From Marimicrobium sp913061115 (GTDB lineage: Bacteria > Pseudomonadota > Gammaproteobacteria > Pseudomonadales > Halieaceae): DNA of 64,000 nucleotides. Location: contig NZ_CP159826.1 in NCBI RefSeq assembly GCF_047729875.1, positions 744,001 through 808,000 of the forward strand. The letters run 5' to 3'. Below, piece after piece: positions 34,280 through 43,365 of this stretch (position 1 is its first letter; each line of letters starts with the position of its first letter). Below the pieces are notes generated by a model that saw only the letters and a list, made by a program, of their open reading frames with translations, did not search any database and was not told the DNA's origin. A program made the translations under genes and the position numbers.

Positions 34280-34327
34280 TCGAAAAGTTAGTGTTAATAT
34301 CGCCTATACTTAAGAATTTTTATCCTC
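34280..34327 (+). promoter_or_regulatory. promoter-like direct repeat, copy B, before the GST-like gene
   Basis: Same core as copy A. TATACT could serve as a -10 box about 35 bp before the GST-like start, but no -35 at normal spacing is evident. A regulator site shared by the two copies is possible. Confidence 0.4.
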
Positions 34328-34347
34328 TTATGACTAAGTAGGTTTCT

Positions 34348-35601
34348 ATGAAAAATTCCAAAAAAGAGATAATGAAAAGTTTGTTCAACACCTATCCAGC
34401 ATGGACGGTTGAACCTTATGTGCACTGGGCTGTAAACGTCTCTCTATATAGCGCCAAAACACGTTCGTATATGATCAAAAAGGGTATCCACTTTACGGAA
34501 GCGTCTCCTGCGGCAGGGGTGGCCGGAGCAAAAGACCGGTGGGCAGAGGTTATTGTGCCGGCGTTGGGTTATTCGACATTTCCGGTATTGGATTTACCCG
34601 ATGGCACATTTATTTCAGATACAACAGCAATTATCCGATATTTGGAAGAACAGCACCCCGAACCACCCATGCTGCCTTCAGACCCCATGATGAGGGCGCT
34701 TGCTTGGCTGATATTCAATTACGGAACAGAAGGGCTGCTCCTCAATGCGCAGCACTATCGCTGGAGTTTTAGCGAAAGCGCCGATTTCGCAGCGGCCGAT
34801 ATTGGACGCGCCATAGCGGGGCCAACGAATTTTGAGGTCATCAAAATGATTGGGGAGAACTTTCAGGCCATGAAACTGGAGAGGTTTCCTACTGAAGTTG
34901 GCATTACAGCGGAGACAATTCCGGCAATCGAAAAATCGAATCAGCTATTATTCGATACTCTTGACGCGCATTTCCGGCATTATCCTTACATTCTTGGTGG
35001 TCGACCTTCTATCGCCGATGCTGCGATGATGGAGACACTGCACGCGCATTTGGGGCGCGATATCTACCCCGCAAACATCATGAAGAAAACGGCTCCGGCT
35101 CTTTTCCGATGGACCGAAACCATGAACCGGCCCGGTATCGTGGACGCGGAATTCAGTCAGGTCCCGCAGGAATATCTGGACTCCGATAATCTCCCCGGCA
35201 CCTTGTTGGATTTCCTCAAGCTGGTGAGCGATGATTTTGGGCCCCAGCTTGAAGCATCGGTAAATGTCTATGAAAACTGGCTGGCGACGGACCCGGAGCG
35301 CCCCGAAGGTGCGATTATTACGATTGATGGCACGGCCATGAACCGCCAGAAGATAGGGGAAATGGCATACAGTCACCAGAGCATAACGATCAAAAGAGAT
35401 GCCTGGCCGGATATTCCCAATATGCATCAGTATGTTTTGGAAGTTGTTGACATGATGGATGCCAAGGAGAAATCCGATTGGTCTCAACTGATGCAATCTG
35501 TCGGCGGAGAGATTTTTGTGACCACGCGACTGTCGCGTCCGATTAATATCCATAAGCATCAGCCACCCTATGCCTATGTTCTCGGCGCAAAGTCTGTTTA
35601 G
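34348..35601 (+). CDS. GST-like protein with a C-terminal extension
   Basis: A 417-residue protein. The N-terminal half has a GST thioredoxin-like domain (STFPVLDLPDGTFISDTTAI, RYLEEQHPE) and a helical domain (YILGGRPSIADAAMMETLHAH). About 120 extra residues follow (QLEASVNVYENWLATDPERP onward), which I do not recognise. GSTs with SDR partners cleave ether bonds in lignin-derived aromatics in some proteobacteria. That comparison is only suggestive. It is divergent from the SDR gene and lies near a GPH transporter and a TetR regulator. Confidence 0.8.
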   Translation: MKNSKKEIMKSLFNTYPAWTVEPYVHWAVNVSLYSAKTRSYMIKKGIHFTEASPAAGVAGAKDRWAEVIVPALGYSTFPVLDLPDGTFISDTTAIIRYLEEQHPEPPMLPSDPMMRALAWLIFNYGTEGLLLNAQHYRWSFSESADFAAADIGRAIAGPTNFEVIKMIGENFQAMKLERFPTEVGITAETIPAIEKSNQLLFDTLDAHFRHYPYILGGRPSIADAAMMETLHAHLGRDIYPANIMKKTAPALFRWTETMNRPGIVDAEFSQVPQEYLDSDNLPGTLLDFLKLVSDDFGPQLEASVNVYENWLATDPERPEGAIITIDGTAMNRQKIGEMAYSHQSITIKRDAWPDIPNMHQYVLEVVDMMDAKEKSDWSQLMQSVGGEIFVTTRLSRPINIHKHQPPYAYVLGAKSV

Positions 35602-35875
35602 CCCGCCCAGAGCAGTCGAAGTATAAGCAATTTATCAGCGTCCTGTTTGATGTGATTGGCACCGACGGGCTGTTGCGACCAGCCACCACCAATAGAGTCC
35701 TCGGTGATTTTATTGCTTCTTTTCCTCAATACGTTGCCTCATATGTAAACAATATTACCGTATATAAAAACTATTGCGCCTCCATCTGTTTAAAATTGCC
35801 TCCGAATTGTGCATCGGGTGGATCCCGCGAACAGCTTCTGAAAGAACGCAATCAATAAACGGAAGGGAAGTCACA
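35602..35875. other. non-coding stretch after the GST-like gene
   Basis: No supported gene. A 68-codon frame beginning near 35652 lacks a ribosome site and a recognisable family; it may be decayed sequence. Confidence 0.35.
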
Positions 35876-35975
35876 ATGAATAAAATACTCAGTGTGCTGG
35901 TGTGCGTCGTCAGACCATTTGGGACCAATCAGCCCGTTTTCTAAGAGACACTTTTCTGCCAGTGACTTCTCCAGT

Positions 35976-36957
35976 CTAGCCTGCTAATCGCAGGTTGTGT
36001 ACTTTTCGCTTCGTCATCGTCCTGGCCTTCACCACAGCGCGTTGATCTAGGATCTCGTTTCTCCGTCCGTCATAAACATCTGCGGGCGTCACGTTGTCCA
36101 ACGACTCATGGTATCGCTCGTGGTTGTAATGTTCGACCCACTCAGCAATAGCCTTTTCCAGTTCCCACGGATAGTAGTAATGTTCCAGCTTGACCACGTT
36201 CTTCATTGAACGGTGATAGCGTTCAATCTTGCCCTGGGTCTGCGGGTGATACGGCGCACCACGCGTATGCTCCATGTCCTGCTTTTCTTAGCCAATCCTT
36301 GAGCTCACCACTGATGTAACAGGGGCCGTTATCCGACAGTAGTCTTGGCTTGTGTTTTACTCGGGCCTCGGACAAACCAGTCGCCTTCAGTGCATCTTCT
36401 AGGGTGCCAGTGACATCAGCAGCGGCCATGGTTGTTGTCAAGCGCCAGGTGATGATGTAGCGAGAGTAATCATCCAGGATCGTCGACAAGAAGTACCAAC
36501 CCCAGCCAATCACCCTGAAATAGGTGAAGTCCGTTTGCCATAGCTCATGCACCCGACCGGTCGGGTGCTGGAACTTGTCTGATGCACGCATCACCGTGAA
36601 CTGTGGGCTGGTGATCAGGTCGTGGGCCTTCAGGATGCGATAGACGCTGGATTCTGAGACAAAGTAGTCGTGGGTATCGGTAATGTGCCACGCCAGTTCT
36701 CTGGGTGTCAGATCGGGCCGTTCCAGCGCTACTTCCACGATCATGCTGCGAACCGAGCCTGGTATCTGGTTCCAGTGACGCCTCGAGGCTCGGCCCTGAT
36801 TCGCAAGGCCATCCAGCCCGTCTTGCTCGTAGGCACTGTACCAACGATAGAAGCTGGTGCGACTGATCTTGATCTCATCCAGAGTCCGGCGCACAGACAG
36901 CTCGGATTCCTCGACCAGACAGATGATGGCCAGCTTTTCCGATGCGGTGCGCATCAT
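35976..36957 (-). pseudogene. IS3-family transposase OrfB, frameshifted
   Basis: The first part (from ATG at 36957) has the HTH_21 region and the first catalytic segments (LWQTDFTYF, STILDDYSRYIITW, LLSDNGPCYISGELKDWL). The reading frame then shifts near 36276-36284, after LRKAG. The rest (MEHTRGAPYHPQTQGKIERY with the catalytic glutamate, HYNHERYHESLDNVTPADVY) continues in another frame to 35976. A single extra base explains it, so this is damage, not an IS3 programmed shift, which occurs between OrfA and OrfB. Confidence 0.85.
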
Positions 36958-37310
36958 TCGTCGTCCAAGATCACACCCTGCCCAGTCAGACTTTTTTTAA
37001 GCCAGTCATTACGTAGGTACAGTTCGGCCACGGCCTGCTTCAGATCGCCATTCTCGCGCTTGAGGCCCGTTACTTCATCCGTATTGGCGTCTCGCACGGT
37101 ATCGCCTGACAGCCGCTTCCTGCCGGCTTCCAGGAAGTCTTTGCTCCATCGGTAATACTAATTGGGATTGATTCCCTCGCGACGACAGAGTTCGGCAACT
37201 GAACTCTCTCCCTTGAGGCCATCCAGCACAATACGGATCTTCTCCTCGGTGGAGAACTTGCGTCGAGTGTTGCGACGGATATCCTTAACTTTCTTTTCGG
37301 TGTTTGACAT
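36954..37310 (-). pseudogene. IS3-family transposase OrfA, premature stop
   Basis: Begins MSNTEKKVKDIRRNTRRKF and continues through the HTH (KIRIVLDGLKGESSVAELCR, REGINPN) to a TAG at 37158-37160 where related OrfA proteins have leucine before YYRW. After the stop the frame continues to a TGA that overlaps the OrfB ATG, the normal IS3 arrangement. Confidence 0.8.
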
Positions 37311-37610
37311 GCTCATAGTAATACTCCTTTGCTTCCGTTTAAAAGTAGCAGAAGTATCTCTTAGTGAATCAGGTCATTTGGTACCATGGTGGCTGACGCC
37401 ACACACTCGGGACCAATGTCGCCTGCTTCCACGACCATCGCCGGAACCGTTTCCGACACCGATTTGCTCCACGAGGCGCCGCCCGAAGCCCCTGCTTGCG
37501 GGCCTGTTCCGGAGACGGTCTATATGCGTTGATTTATATATATTTTTTTAAATATGGGTAATAGTTTGGTAGCAAGTCGAGCGGAAAGTGGCTCTGTGCA
37601 ATAGGGCTAA

Positions 37611-37642
37611 TAAACAACAAAAAACCCGCACTAGGCGGGCTT
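37611..37642 (-). terminator. terminator after the sorting-tail fragment
   Basis: On the minus strand GCCCGC-ctagt-GCGGG is followed by TTTTTTG, just past the fragment's stop. It is still present although the gene upstream is broken. Confidence 0.7.
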
Positions 37643-37650
37643 GAGAAGGC

Positions 37651-37854
37651 TCAGGGTTTGCGTAGCTTCCTGACCGCCACTAGCGACAACAAGCCTGCCA
37701 TGATGCCCAGTAGCCACAGTGGGCTGGTTGGAACGGGTGGGTTCACTGGCATCGCAGCGGATTGCGAGGTTTGATTGATCAACGCAACCGCTTTCAACGG
37801 TTTTGGCTGTACGTCATAAACACACTCAACATAACGGATAATAAAGCCCGCCCA
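37651..37854 (-). pseudogene. C-terminal fragment of a secreted protein with a sorting-like tail
   Basis: An open frame without a start (stop codon at 37855) reads YVECVYDVQPKPLKAVALIN, then VPTSPLWLLGIMAGLLSLV and AVRKLRKP before the stop. The end is a clear VPxSP motif, hydrophobic helix and basic tail, like IPTL-type CTERM sorting signals. The core GIMA-LLSLV-VRK is shared with the intact protein at 28634, so the two are related substrates. The N-terminal part is lost. Confidence 0.6.
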
Positions 37855-37880
37855 CTATAAGAGCGGACGTGAGTCTTTTT
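37842..37880 (-). terminator. probable terminator after the 259-aa lipoprotein gene
   Basis: On the minus strand GTCCGC and GCGGGC flank a loop and TTTATT follows. The arms have one mismatch, so it is a moderate match. It overlaps the upstream edge of the sorting-tail fragment. Confidence 0.45.
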
Positions 37881-37898
37881 TCAAGTGCTAGCTTGAGG

Positions 37899-38678
37899 TT
37901 AAGGTGCGCCTGATTCCGCGGGGTTAAACCTAACAACACGTCGCGACTCATACACTGGCGATCCAAATCGCACCGCAAGCGAAAGCACCGACCAGTAATA
38001 TCCAGTTGATATCAACGAGGGCAACCCAAAATCGCCGACTGAAGCTAGAACGTACCAATTACTATCTAGTCCCAATGTTTCAATCACCTCGTTAAAGTCC
38101 TCGACACTAGAGACGGTCTTACACACTGCAGTCGCAGAGCACACTTGGACGCCCGATGCTGCAGCACCACCACCTGAATCCACAAAGAGCGATACGGACG
38201 ACATCTGTGCATCAGGCATTTGCCCAGCTTCAAGTGTTACTTCATATACAAGAGATTCCTGCGCGCCATCAGCATAGGCTGTGGCATTTTTGATAATCAC
38301 CTCAGCTTCACGCTGCTCTTCACCCACTAGCCATGTCAAAACGGCATTGGGTGCGTCTGCAGAGAAACTATTGGCCCCTTCCGCAGTCCAGAGTGACGCA
38401 AACTCAAAGGCCGTGAGGTAAGCCTGCTTCCGGTCAGGTCTGTCGGTGAAGCCGAAGACATCTCGAGTGAACGGGATCTCTAATACGGTATCGGACGTCA
38501 TTTTTGCTGTTGCTGCCGTTTGAACATACAGCCATCCTGGCTGGCCAGCATTGGCAGGCTGGATTGGGGTGGGCTCTGGCACAGCGGGTAATAGACCAAA
38601 TCCATCGTCATTATTACTGTCGCTGCAGCCGTAGGCGAATACTAGAAAAAAGCAGATGATGACCTTGCGATACATCAT
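37899..38678 (-). CDS. putative lipoprotein, function unknown (259 aa)
   Basis: The N-terminus KVIICFFLVFAYGCSDSNN is a lipoprotein signal with a cysteine at the expected place, followed by an Asp/Asn-rich and Pro-rich linker. The rest (YEVTLEAGQMPDAQMSSVSLF, YYWSVLSLAVRFG) has no family I recognise and may be a beta-rich periplasmic domain. ATG at 38678 is chosen because AAAGGAA lies 8 nt upstream. The gene is on the same strand as the protease lipoprotein but separated from it by IS copy 3. It is probably surface or periplasmic. Confidence 0.65.
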   Translation of the reverse strand: MMYRKVIICFFLVFAYGCSDSNNDDGFGLLPAVPEPTPIQPANAGQPGWLYVQTAATAKMTSDTVLEIPFTRDVFGFTDRPDRKQAYLTAFEFASLWTAEGANSFSADAPNAVLTWLVGEEQREAEVIIKNATAYADGAQESLVYEVTLEAGQMPDAQMSSVSLFVDSGGGAAASGVQVCSATAVCKTVSSVEDFNEVIETLGLDSNWYVLASVGDFGLPSLISTGYYWSVLSLAVRFGSPVYESRRVVRFNPAESGAP

Positions 38679-38926
38679 GATGGGGTTCCTTTTCATTATG
38701 TGGAGGTGTTGCATTTAGGTCCGCTAACCTACTCAGTAGAAGCTGACATGCATCGGTTGTTTATTACCGTTTCGTATCTTCCTACCGATACAGGATATAT
38801 CCGGCTTTGTCAAAAGACTCAACCGCTACCATTCGCTCTTGAGACACAGGCTCTGGCGCAAAGTTCCACAGCGTATTGCCTTCGTCGTCAACGGGTGTTG
38901 AGCGGCCTGGCTAGGTGTGTCATGAC

Positions 38927-39701
38927 GGTTTTGACAAATTAACTTCTTGGGGTCACAGAAATCTGGCCTCTGCCATCAAGCAACCGCTCTACTCCAATCA
39001 GCGAACGCACTTTCCCTAAGATTCCGATAATGCTCCGCACGTACTAAGTGTCTACCCAGGTTGAATAGCTTACTTATCGCAGCATGGGCCCCCAGACATC
39101 GCTGAGCCTGGCTTGTCGATTTGAACCGCCTCATACCTCTTTCTCTCACCCGAGTCACCTCATGCGATTGCTCAGCGCGATTATTCTCATACTGCCTAGT
39201 GCTGTGGATCGTCTCTGGGATCAATTCGCGCTGAGCAACGCCATGGCTGCGCAGTTTGTCGGTAACGATCTTTCTAGGCTCGCCGCCATGGCTTCGCAAT
39301 AACCTTTTGAAGAAACGTTTCGCCGCGGCTCCATCCCGCTTGGCCTGTAGGTAAACATCAACCACTTCACCGTCTTGATCTACAGCACGCCACAGGTAAT
39401 GCTGCTTACCGTTGATCTTGATGGAAACTTCATCGATGTAGAACGTGTCGCCGTAGCCTCGGTGTTTTCGTTTCAGTCTTCGAGTGTATATAGCGCCGAA
39501 TTTTATACACCACAGTCGGATCGATTCATGGCTGACGGTTATGCCTCGTTCGGCAAGTAGATCTTCGATGTCTCTGTGGCTGAGATTGAAGCGATAGTAG
39601 AGCCAGACGGCGTAAGAAATAATTTCTGGAGGGAAGCGATGGCGTTTATATGTATTCATTGGTCGATTCTACCAATTTCAGCAAGTTAAGTTGTCAGTAC
39701 C
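38927..39701 (-). mobile_element. IS6-family insertion sequence, copy 3 (complete, 775 bp)
   Basis: The outer end by the transposase start reads inward GGTACTGACAACTTAACTT, 42 bp from the ATG; the other end reads GGTTTTGACAAATTAACTTC. No target duplication in the flanks. It sits between two lipoprotein genes inside the tRNA-Met element. Confidence 0.85.
38976..39659 (-). CDS. IS6-family DDE transposase, copy 3
   Basis: Intact 227-residue enzyme with FYIDEVSIKINGK, KIVTDKLRSHG and NNRAEQSHEVTRVRER. Differences from copies 1 and 2 are scattered (for example EVSIKIN, QAQRCLGAHAAISKLF), so it is a third variant of the same IS lineage. Confidence 0.93.
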   Translation of the reverse strand: MNTYKRHRFPPEIISYAVWLYYRFNLSHRDIEDLLAERGITVSHESIRLWCIKFGAIYTRRLKRKHRGYGDTFYIDEVSIKINGKQHYLWRAVDQDGEVVDVYLQAKRDGAAAKRFFKRLLRSHGGEPRKIVTDKLRSHGVAQRELIPETIHSTRQYENNRAEQSHEVTRVRERGMRRFKSTSQAQRCLGAHAAISKLFNLGRHLVRAEHYRNLRESAFADWSRAVA

Positions 39702-39954
39702 TTCACCTCCACTCGGAGGGGCCTCCTTCCGGCGATTCGCAGCCCCTTACTGATTTGGGTTGCGCAAGGAGAACCTCGCCTTGGAGACCTGGTTGGAGAT
39801 TCCTGCCTCGGCAAATAAATCGGCCATACCGGAAGGTCCGGCAATAGACACCCTCAGTTTGTGTCGCCACCCGCTGGCCGTAGCGCACTCTCCCCTTGAT
39901 TTTGAGTTTGCCGCGCCAATTGACCCGGCCCGTCTTGATCACCTTCGGTTCGGG

Positions 39955-42507
39955 CTAAGGTGAGGAAACAACAATGTCAACAATCGGATTGGGGTTCCTG
40001 CGTCCGATAAAGACCGTGTTGTGTGTTGTGATGAATTGATCCATAGGTAGTTCGATCGCAGGGGTATAAGGGCCGACGACTGATGAAAACGAAAGAGATG
40101 AACCAGGGAATGCATATCTTCCGTCATGATCAATCGTGACCAGGATTTCTTCTGTTTGCAGGGAAAGAGTCCAGCTCTCGAGTGTATAGGTGCGGTTTTG
40201 ATCAGGGTTCATGACCTCTAATTGCCACAATCCATTGGCGGGCAGGCCCTTAAATACATCCAGATTACCGAGGGCTTTTCTTTCATCCATTGTGGCGCCC
40301 ATTGAGACTGTGCGGGTATACGTTTCCGTGTCGGGAAGCGAGTTGCCGCTTGAATTCGAAATGCTTACTGGGTCTTCAAACGACCCTCCGCTGAGCACAG
40401 TTCCAACAATTGGCACGCGAATTCCAAGTGGACTGACTAGGGTCAAAAAGAAAGGATGCCCTGATTCTGAACTTGAGTTCGCCCGTATTTCGTAGGTCAA
40501 TTCAAGGTCAGTGATGGTTCCCGGCATTTCAGAAACTTGGATGGGCGAAAGTGCCTTTTGGGGCCAAGCCAGCGCAGAGTCACCGAAGTACTCTCCTGCA
40601 TTTTGAGGGGATTCGGCAGGCCATACGTTTGGGTTTGGTACCACTTCTCCTGAATCGACCTCTATGGGACCCAACGCTTGAAAAGAAATCAATTCAGCAC
40701 TCGACCCAGCGGGTGGAGCGACGTCACGTCGTCCGTTTCGATTGCTATCCAGAAAGACTCCATAACCCGGGAGCGGCCGATCGCCGTGACTTTGAAACCG
40801 GTTTTGCGCAAAGTCCTGAAAGACGATTCCTTGTATGGATAGATCGGCTACTTGGGCCAGTGCATGATCAGCCCGAATCAGCCCAGCACCTGTCGCGTAA
40901 TTCAACTGATCATTCAAGGAATAGGGCGGATTGTATTGTGGCGCCGGCACCTGAACGGCCGTGTCGGCGAGGATTTGATAAATCTCGGAAGGTTCAAGAG
41001 TTGGATCAAGCTCTAGCATCAGCGCAGCGACAGCGGCCGAATTGGGTGCAGCGGCAGAGGTCCCCTGAAAATTCTTCAAGAGATCATTCTCAGGATCGCC
41101 ACGGGAAAAGAAGCTTGTATTGCCTTCTTGTGGCGCGGTGAACCGTGGCTGCTGTCGCAGATCTGGTTCAGGTAGCCTGTTCCCTGCGGCATCAAAGAAG
41201 ATCGGCGTTCCGCCCCATGAGCTGAATGCGGTCAATAGGGGGTCTTGGCGGTTGTACGCCGGAGTATTCCAATACGCGGCAGCCGCGACGGCCGCTCCGA
41301 GTCGAGAATTGTTATGGCCCCACGTTGTGCTGGCCCCCTGAAAACCAGAGGGCGGATCCACGATCACATTTTGAGGAGTTCCGCTGATTGTACCTTGCCC
41401 ATTGAGGACCGCGATCCATTTGAAGAAACCAGGTACTTCTCTACCGTCAACGCCGTCAAAGCCATTGGCGTTATGGGTGAATGCAACGTAGAAAGAGCCG
41501 CCCAGGGCCGGTAAGGCAGGAAAGCTAGGTTGTGCAGGTAAGCCAAAAAAAGTGGTGAATGCGGCTGGGTATGCCTTAAATCCTCCCGCTTTTCCGATAG
41601 GCGTTTTGTTTTTATCGAAAAACCAGACATTCACAGCACTGTCATTGGCCCCCCACGGTTGATCCCATTGGATCGCAAAAGAAGACGTCGGGTCAAAGCT
41701 TGGAATTTGAACACTCTGCAGAACGATGGTCTCGTCCCCCTGAGCAAAATTATGAAACGATAGATCAGGGTTACTGAGCGCCTCTGCCAATTCAGGAGAG
41801 GTGCCGCTACTTGGATCATTCCAATAATCGATGAGGCTGCTTGGCGCCTCAGTGAGGGAAACATTCGATTGATAACTCACATTGCTGTTGTTGCTTGCAG
41901 CGCTGAAATAAGCGACGCCACTTTGAACAGCCGCATCAACGGCAAGGCTGATTGGACCGTCTTGAAACCATGGTTCCGCAGGGACGTAGATGTCGTCAAC
42001 GATTATGTCGCAACCCAATTCAACGAGCTCTCGGATTCTTTCTGCAAATATTTCTTGAATCGCCAGCGTCTTTTCCAACGATATTTTGGAAGGGTCGCCG
42101 TAAGGCATCGAGCTGGAGAAGTAAAGCTTCGCTCCGGGTGCAACAGCGTGAACCAGTTGCGCCATAGCGCGCCCCTCGTCAACGCCGTTGCCGTCATCGT
42201 GTACGATGGAAACGTCGTAAGGGAGTACGCCGCGATCGACGTCATACGCTTCGCCTCCGAGATAGTTGAAGCTGTCGGAAATGACTCCGACTTTGAGGCC
42301 CGAGCCATCGACGTCATAGCGAGCTCTAGCCACATCAGCGAGCAGGGCGATATCGGCCTGATTAATATTGCCGGGACGATAAACGCTCTGGGGCTCAGGC
42401 GGGGTAACGTCACCGCCGCTGTCAAAACTGCTGCTCGCGGTGCCACCGTCACTACAAGCGCAGATGAAAAAAGACAGCACGCTCAATATTAGAAGACGCT
42501 TAAGCAT
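39955..42507 (-). CDS. lipoprotein subtilisin/sedolisin-like serine protease with P domain
   Basis: An 850-residue lipoprotein (SVLSFFICACSDGG) likely anchored in the outer membrane. Protease domain: VGVISDSFNYLGG (aspartate), DDGNGVDEGRAMAQLVHAVAPGA, where subtilisins have HGT but this one has the DEG glutamate, as in S53-like proteins, and FQGTSAAAPNSAAVAALML (serine). The C-terminal region (LELTYEIRANSSSESGHPF to YTLESWTLSLQTE) is a proprotein-convertase P domain. A GGAG site lies 6 nt before ATG 42507; an earlier ATG at 42519 also exists. Target proteins are unknown. It is cargo of the mobile element. Confidence 0.8.
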   Translation of the reverse strand: MLKRLLILSVLSFFICACSDGGTASSSFDSGGDVTPPEPQSVYRPGNINQADIALLADVARARYDVDGSGLKVGVISDSFNYLGGEAYDVDRGVLPYDVSIVHDDGNGVDEGRAMAQLVHAVAPGAKLYFSSSMPYGDPSKISLEKTLAIQEIFAERIRELVELGCDIIVDDIYVPAEPWFQDGPISLAVDAAVQSGVAYFSAASNNSNVSYQSNVSLTEAPSSLIDYWNDPSSGTSPELAEALSNPDLSFHNFAQGDETIVLQSVQIPSFDPTSSFAIQWDQPWGANDSAVNVWFFDKNKTPIGKAGGFKAYPAAFTTFFGLPAQPSFPALPALGGSFYVAFTHNANGFDGVDGREVPGFFKWIAVLNGQGTISGTPQNVIVDPPSGFQGASTTWGHNNSRLGAAVAAAAYWNTPAYNRQDPLLTAFSSWGGTPIFFDAAGNRLPEPDLRQQPRFTAPQEGNTSFFSRGDPENDLLKNFQGTSAAAPNSAAVAALMLELDPTLEPSEIYQILADTAVQVPAPQYNPPYSLNDQLNYATGAGLIRADHALAQVADLSIQGIVFQDFAQNRFQSHGDRPLPGYGVFLDSNRNGRRDVAPPAGSSAELISFQALGPIEVDSGEVVPNPNVWPAESPQNAGEYFGDSALAWPQKALSPIQVSEMPGTITDLELTYEIRANSSSESGHPFFLTLVSPLGIRVPIVGTVLSGGSFEDPVSISNSSGNSLPDTETYTRTVSMGATMDERKALGNLDVFKGLPANGLWQLEVMNPDQNRTYTLESWTLSLQTEEILVTIDHDGRYAFPGSSLSFSSVVGPYTPAIELPMDQFITTHNTVFIGRRNPNPIVDIVVSSP

Positions 42508-42519
42508 TTGTAACTCCAT

Positions 42520-42878
42520 ACCATGTATTAGATTTTATAGCCTACGAGCGGCGTACATTTCCCTACCTGTAGGAGCAGTTTTGGCTGCTAGTTAATGCGC
42601 TATTAACGTGACGGCACGGGAGCCGTTTCTGACTCAAATATTGAGGCGGATAAACTGCAGGAGGAAAGCAAGCTCTCTCGCGAAAGCCCCCTTCCTTCAG
42701 CCAGAGAAAGAAGTGTAAGTAGATGGTAAGCGGGCACCGTTAAAATTTCCACTGCTCTGCTTTCCTAACTCTCTAATTACTATTCAGCATACAATACTAC
42801 TAGAACAACGTCTGTGCACGGCGAATTTTTATTTCGGCAATAGAGTTAGGCGTTTTTTTACCAGGTACGTCTCTGGGG
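42520..42878. other. non-coding stretch upstream of the protease gene
   Basis: Must contain the protease promoter. No gene or known riboswitch pattern recognised. It ends at the right end of the truncated IS6 copy. Confidence 0.4.
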
Positions 42879-43362
42879 GGTACTGACAAATTAACTTCTG
42901 TGAAATCAGAAATGTCGGCATCTTCATTTAAGCCACTACCCTACTCCACTCTCCAAACGCACTCATCCTGAGATCCCGATAAGGCTCAGCGCGAACAAGA
43001 TGTCTACCTAGGTTGAACAAATTGGAGACTGCAGCATGAGTACCCAGAAATCTCTGTGCCTGACCTACTGACTTGAACTTCCTCATCCCTCGCTCCCTTA
43101 CTCTGGTCGCCTCATGGGATTGCTCTGCCCGGTTATTCTCATACTGATTGGCGCTGTGGATCACATCGGGCATTAACTCCCGGCGAGCAACTCTATAACT
43201 GCGCAGCTTATCGGTCACGATTTTTCTGGGTTCACCACCATGCGATCGCAATAGCCGCATGAAAAATCGCTTTGCTGCTGCGCCATCACGTCTTGCCTGT
43301 AGATACACATCAACTACTTCACCATCCTGGTCCACGGCTCGCCATAGATAATGCTGCTGGAA
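42879..43362 (-). mobile_element. 5'-truncated IS6 element (transposase remnant)
   Basis: The right end GGTACTGACAAATTAACTTC is present. The transposase frame retains the C-terminal part, from QHYLWRAVDQDGEVVDVYL through KIVTDKLRSYR and NNRAEQSHEATR to the stop at 42928. The N-terminal half and the left end are missing; the break is near 43360. Confidence 0.85.
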
Positions 43363-43365
43363 GTA

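Larger units (their letters stand above)
35920..37386 (-). mobile_element. IS3-family insertion sequence, broken (about 1.47 kb)
   Basis: Imperfect terminal inverted repeats (left TGGGACCAATCAG..., right read inward TGGTACCAAATGA...) share CTAAGAGA about 20 bp inside. OrfA has a premature stop and OrfB a frameshift, so it is not active by itself. No clear 3-bp target duplication. Confidence 0.75.
35876..37532 (+). pseudogene. small secreted-protein gene split by the IS3 element (tentative)
   Basis: The left part has GGAAGGGAAG upstream of an ATG and reads MNKILSVLVCVV, like the start of a signal peptide, before the IS3 left end at 35920. The right part, after the IS3 right end, is an open frame reading THSGPMSPASTTIAGT and ending PVPETVYMR, with GC-rich, protein-like codons, stop at 37530-37532. 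The exact junction frame cannot be resolved, so joining the halves is inference. Confidence 0.35.

Noticed and set aside
39703..39942. 79-codon minus-strand frame rich in basic residues between IS copy 3 and the protease gene
   Set aside because: Looks like a translated remnant, but no start site or family could be supported.
42520..42878. Riboswitch before the protease gene
   Set aside because: I compared it by eye with c-di-GMP class I and similar patterns; the conserved core is not present.
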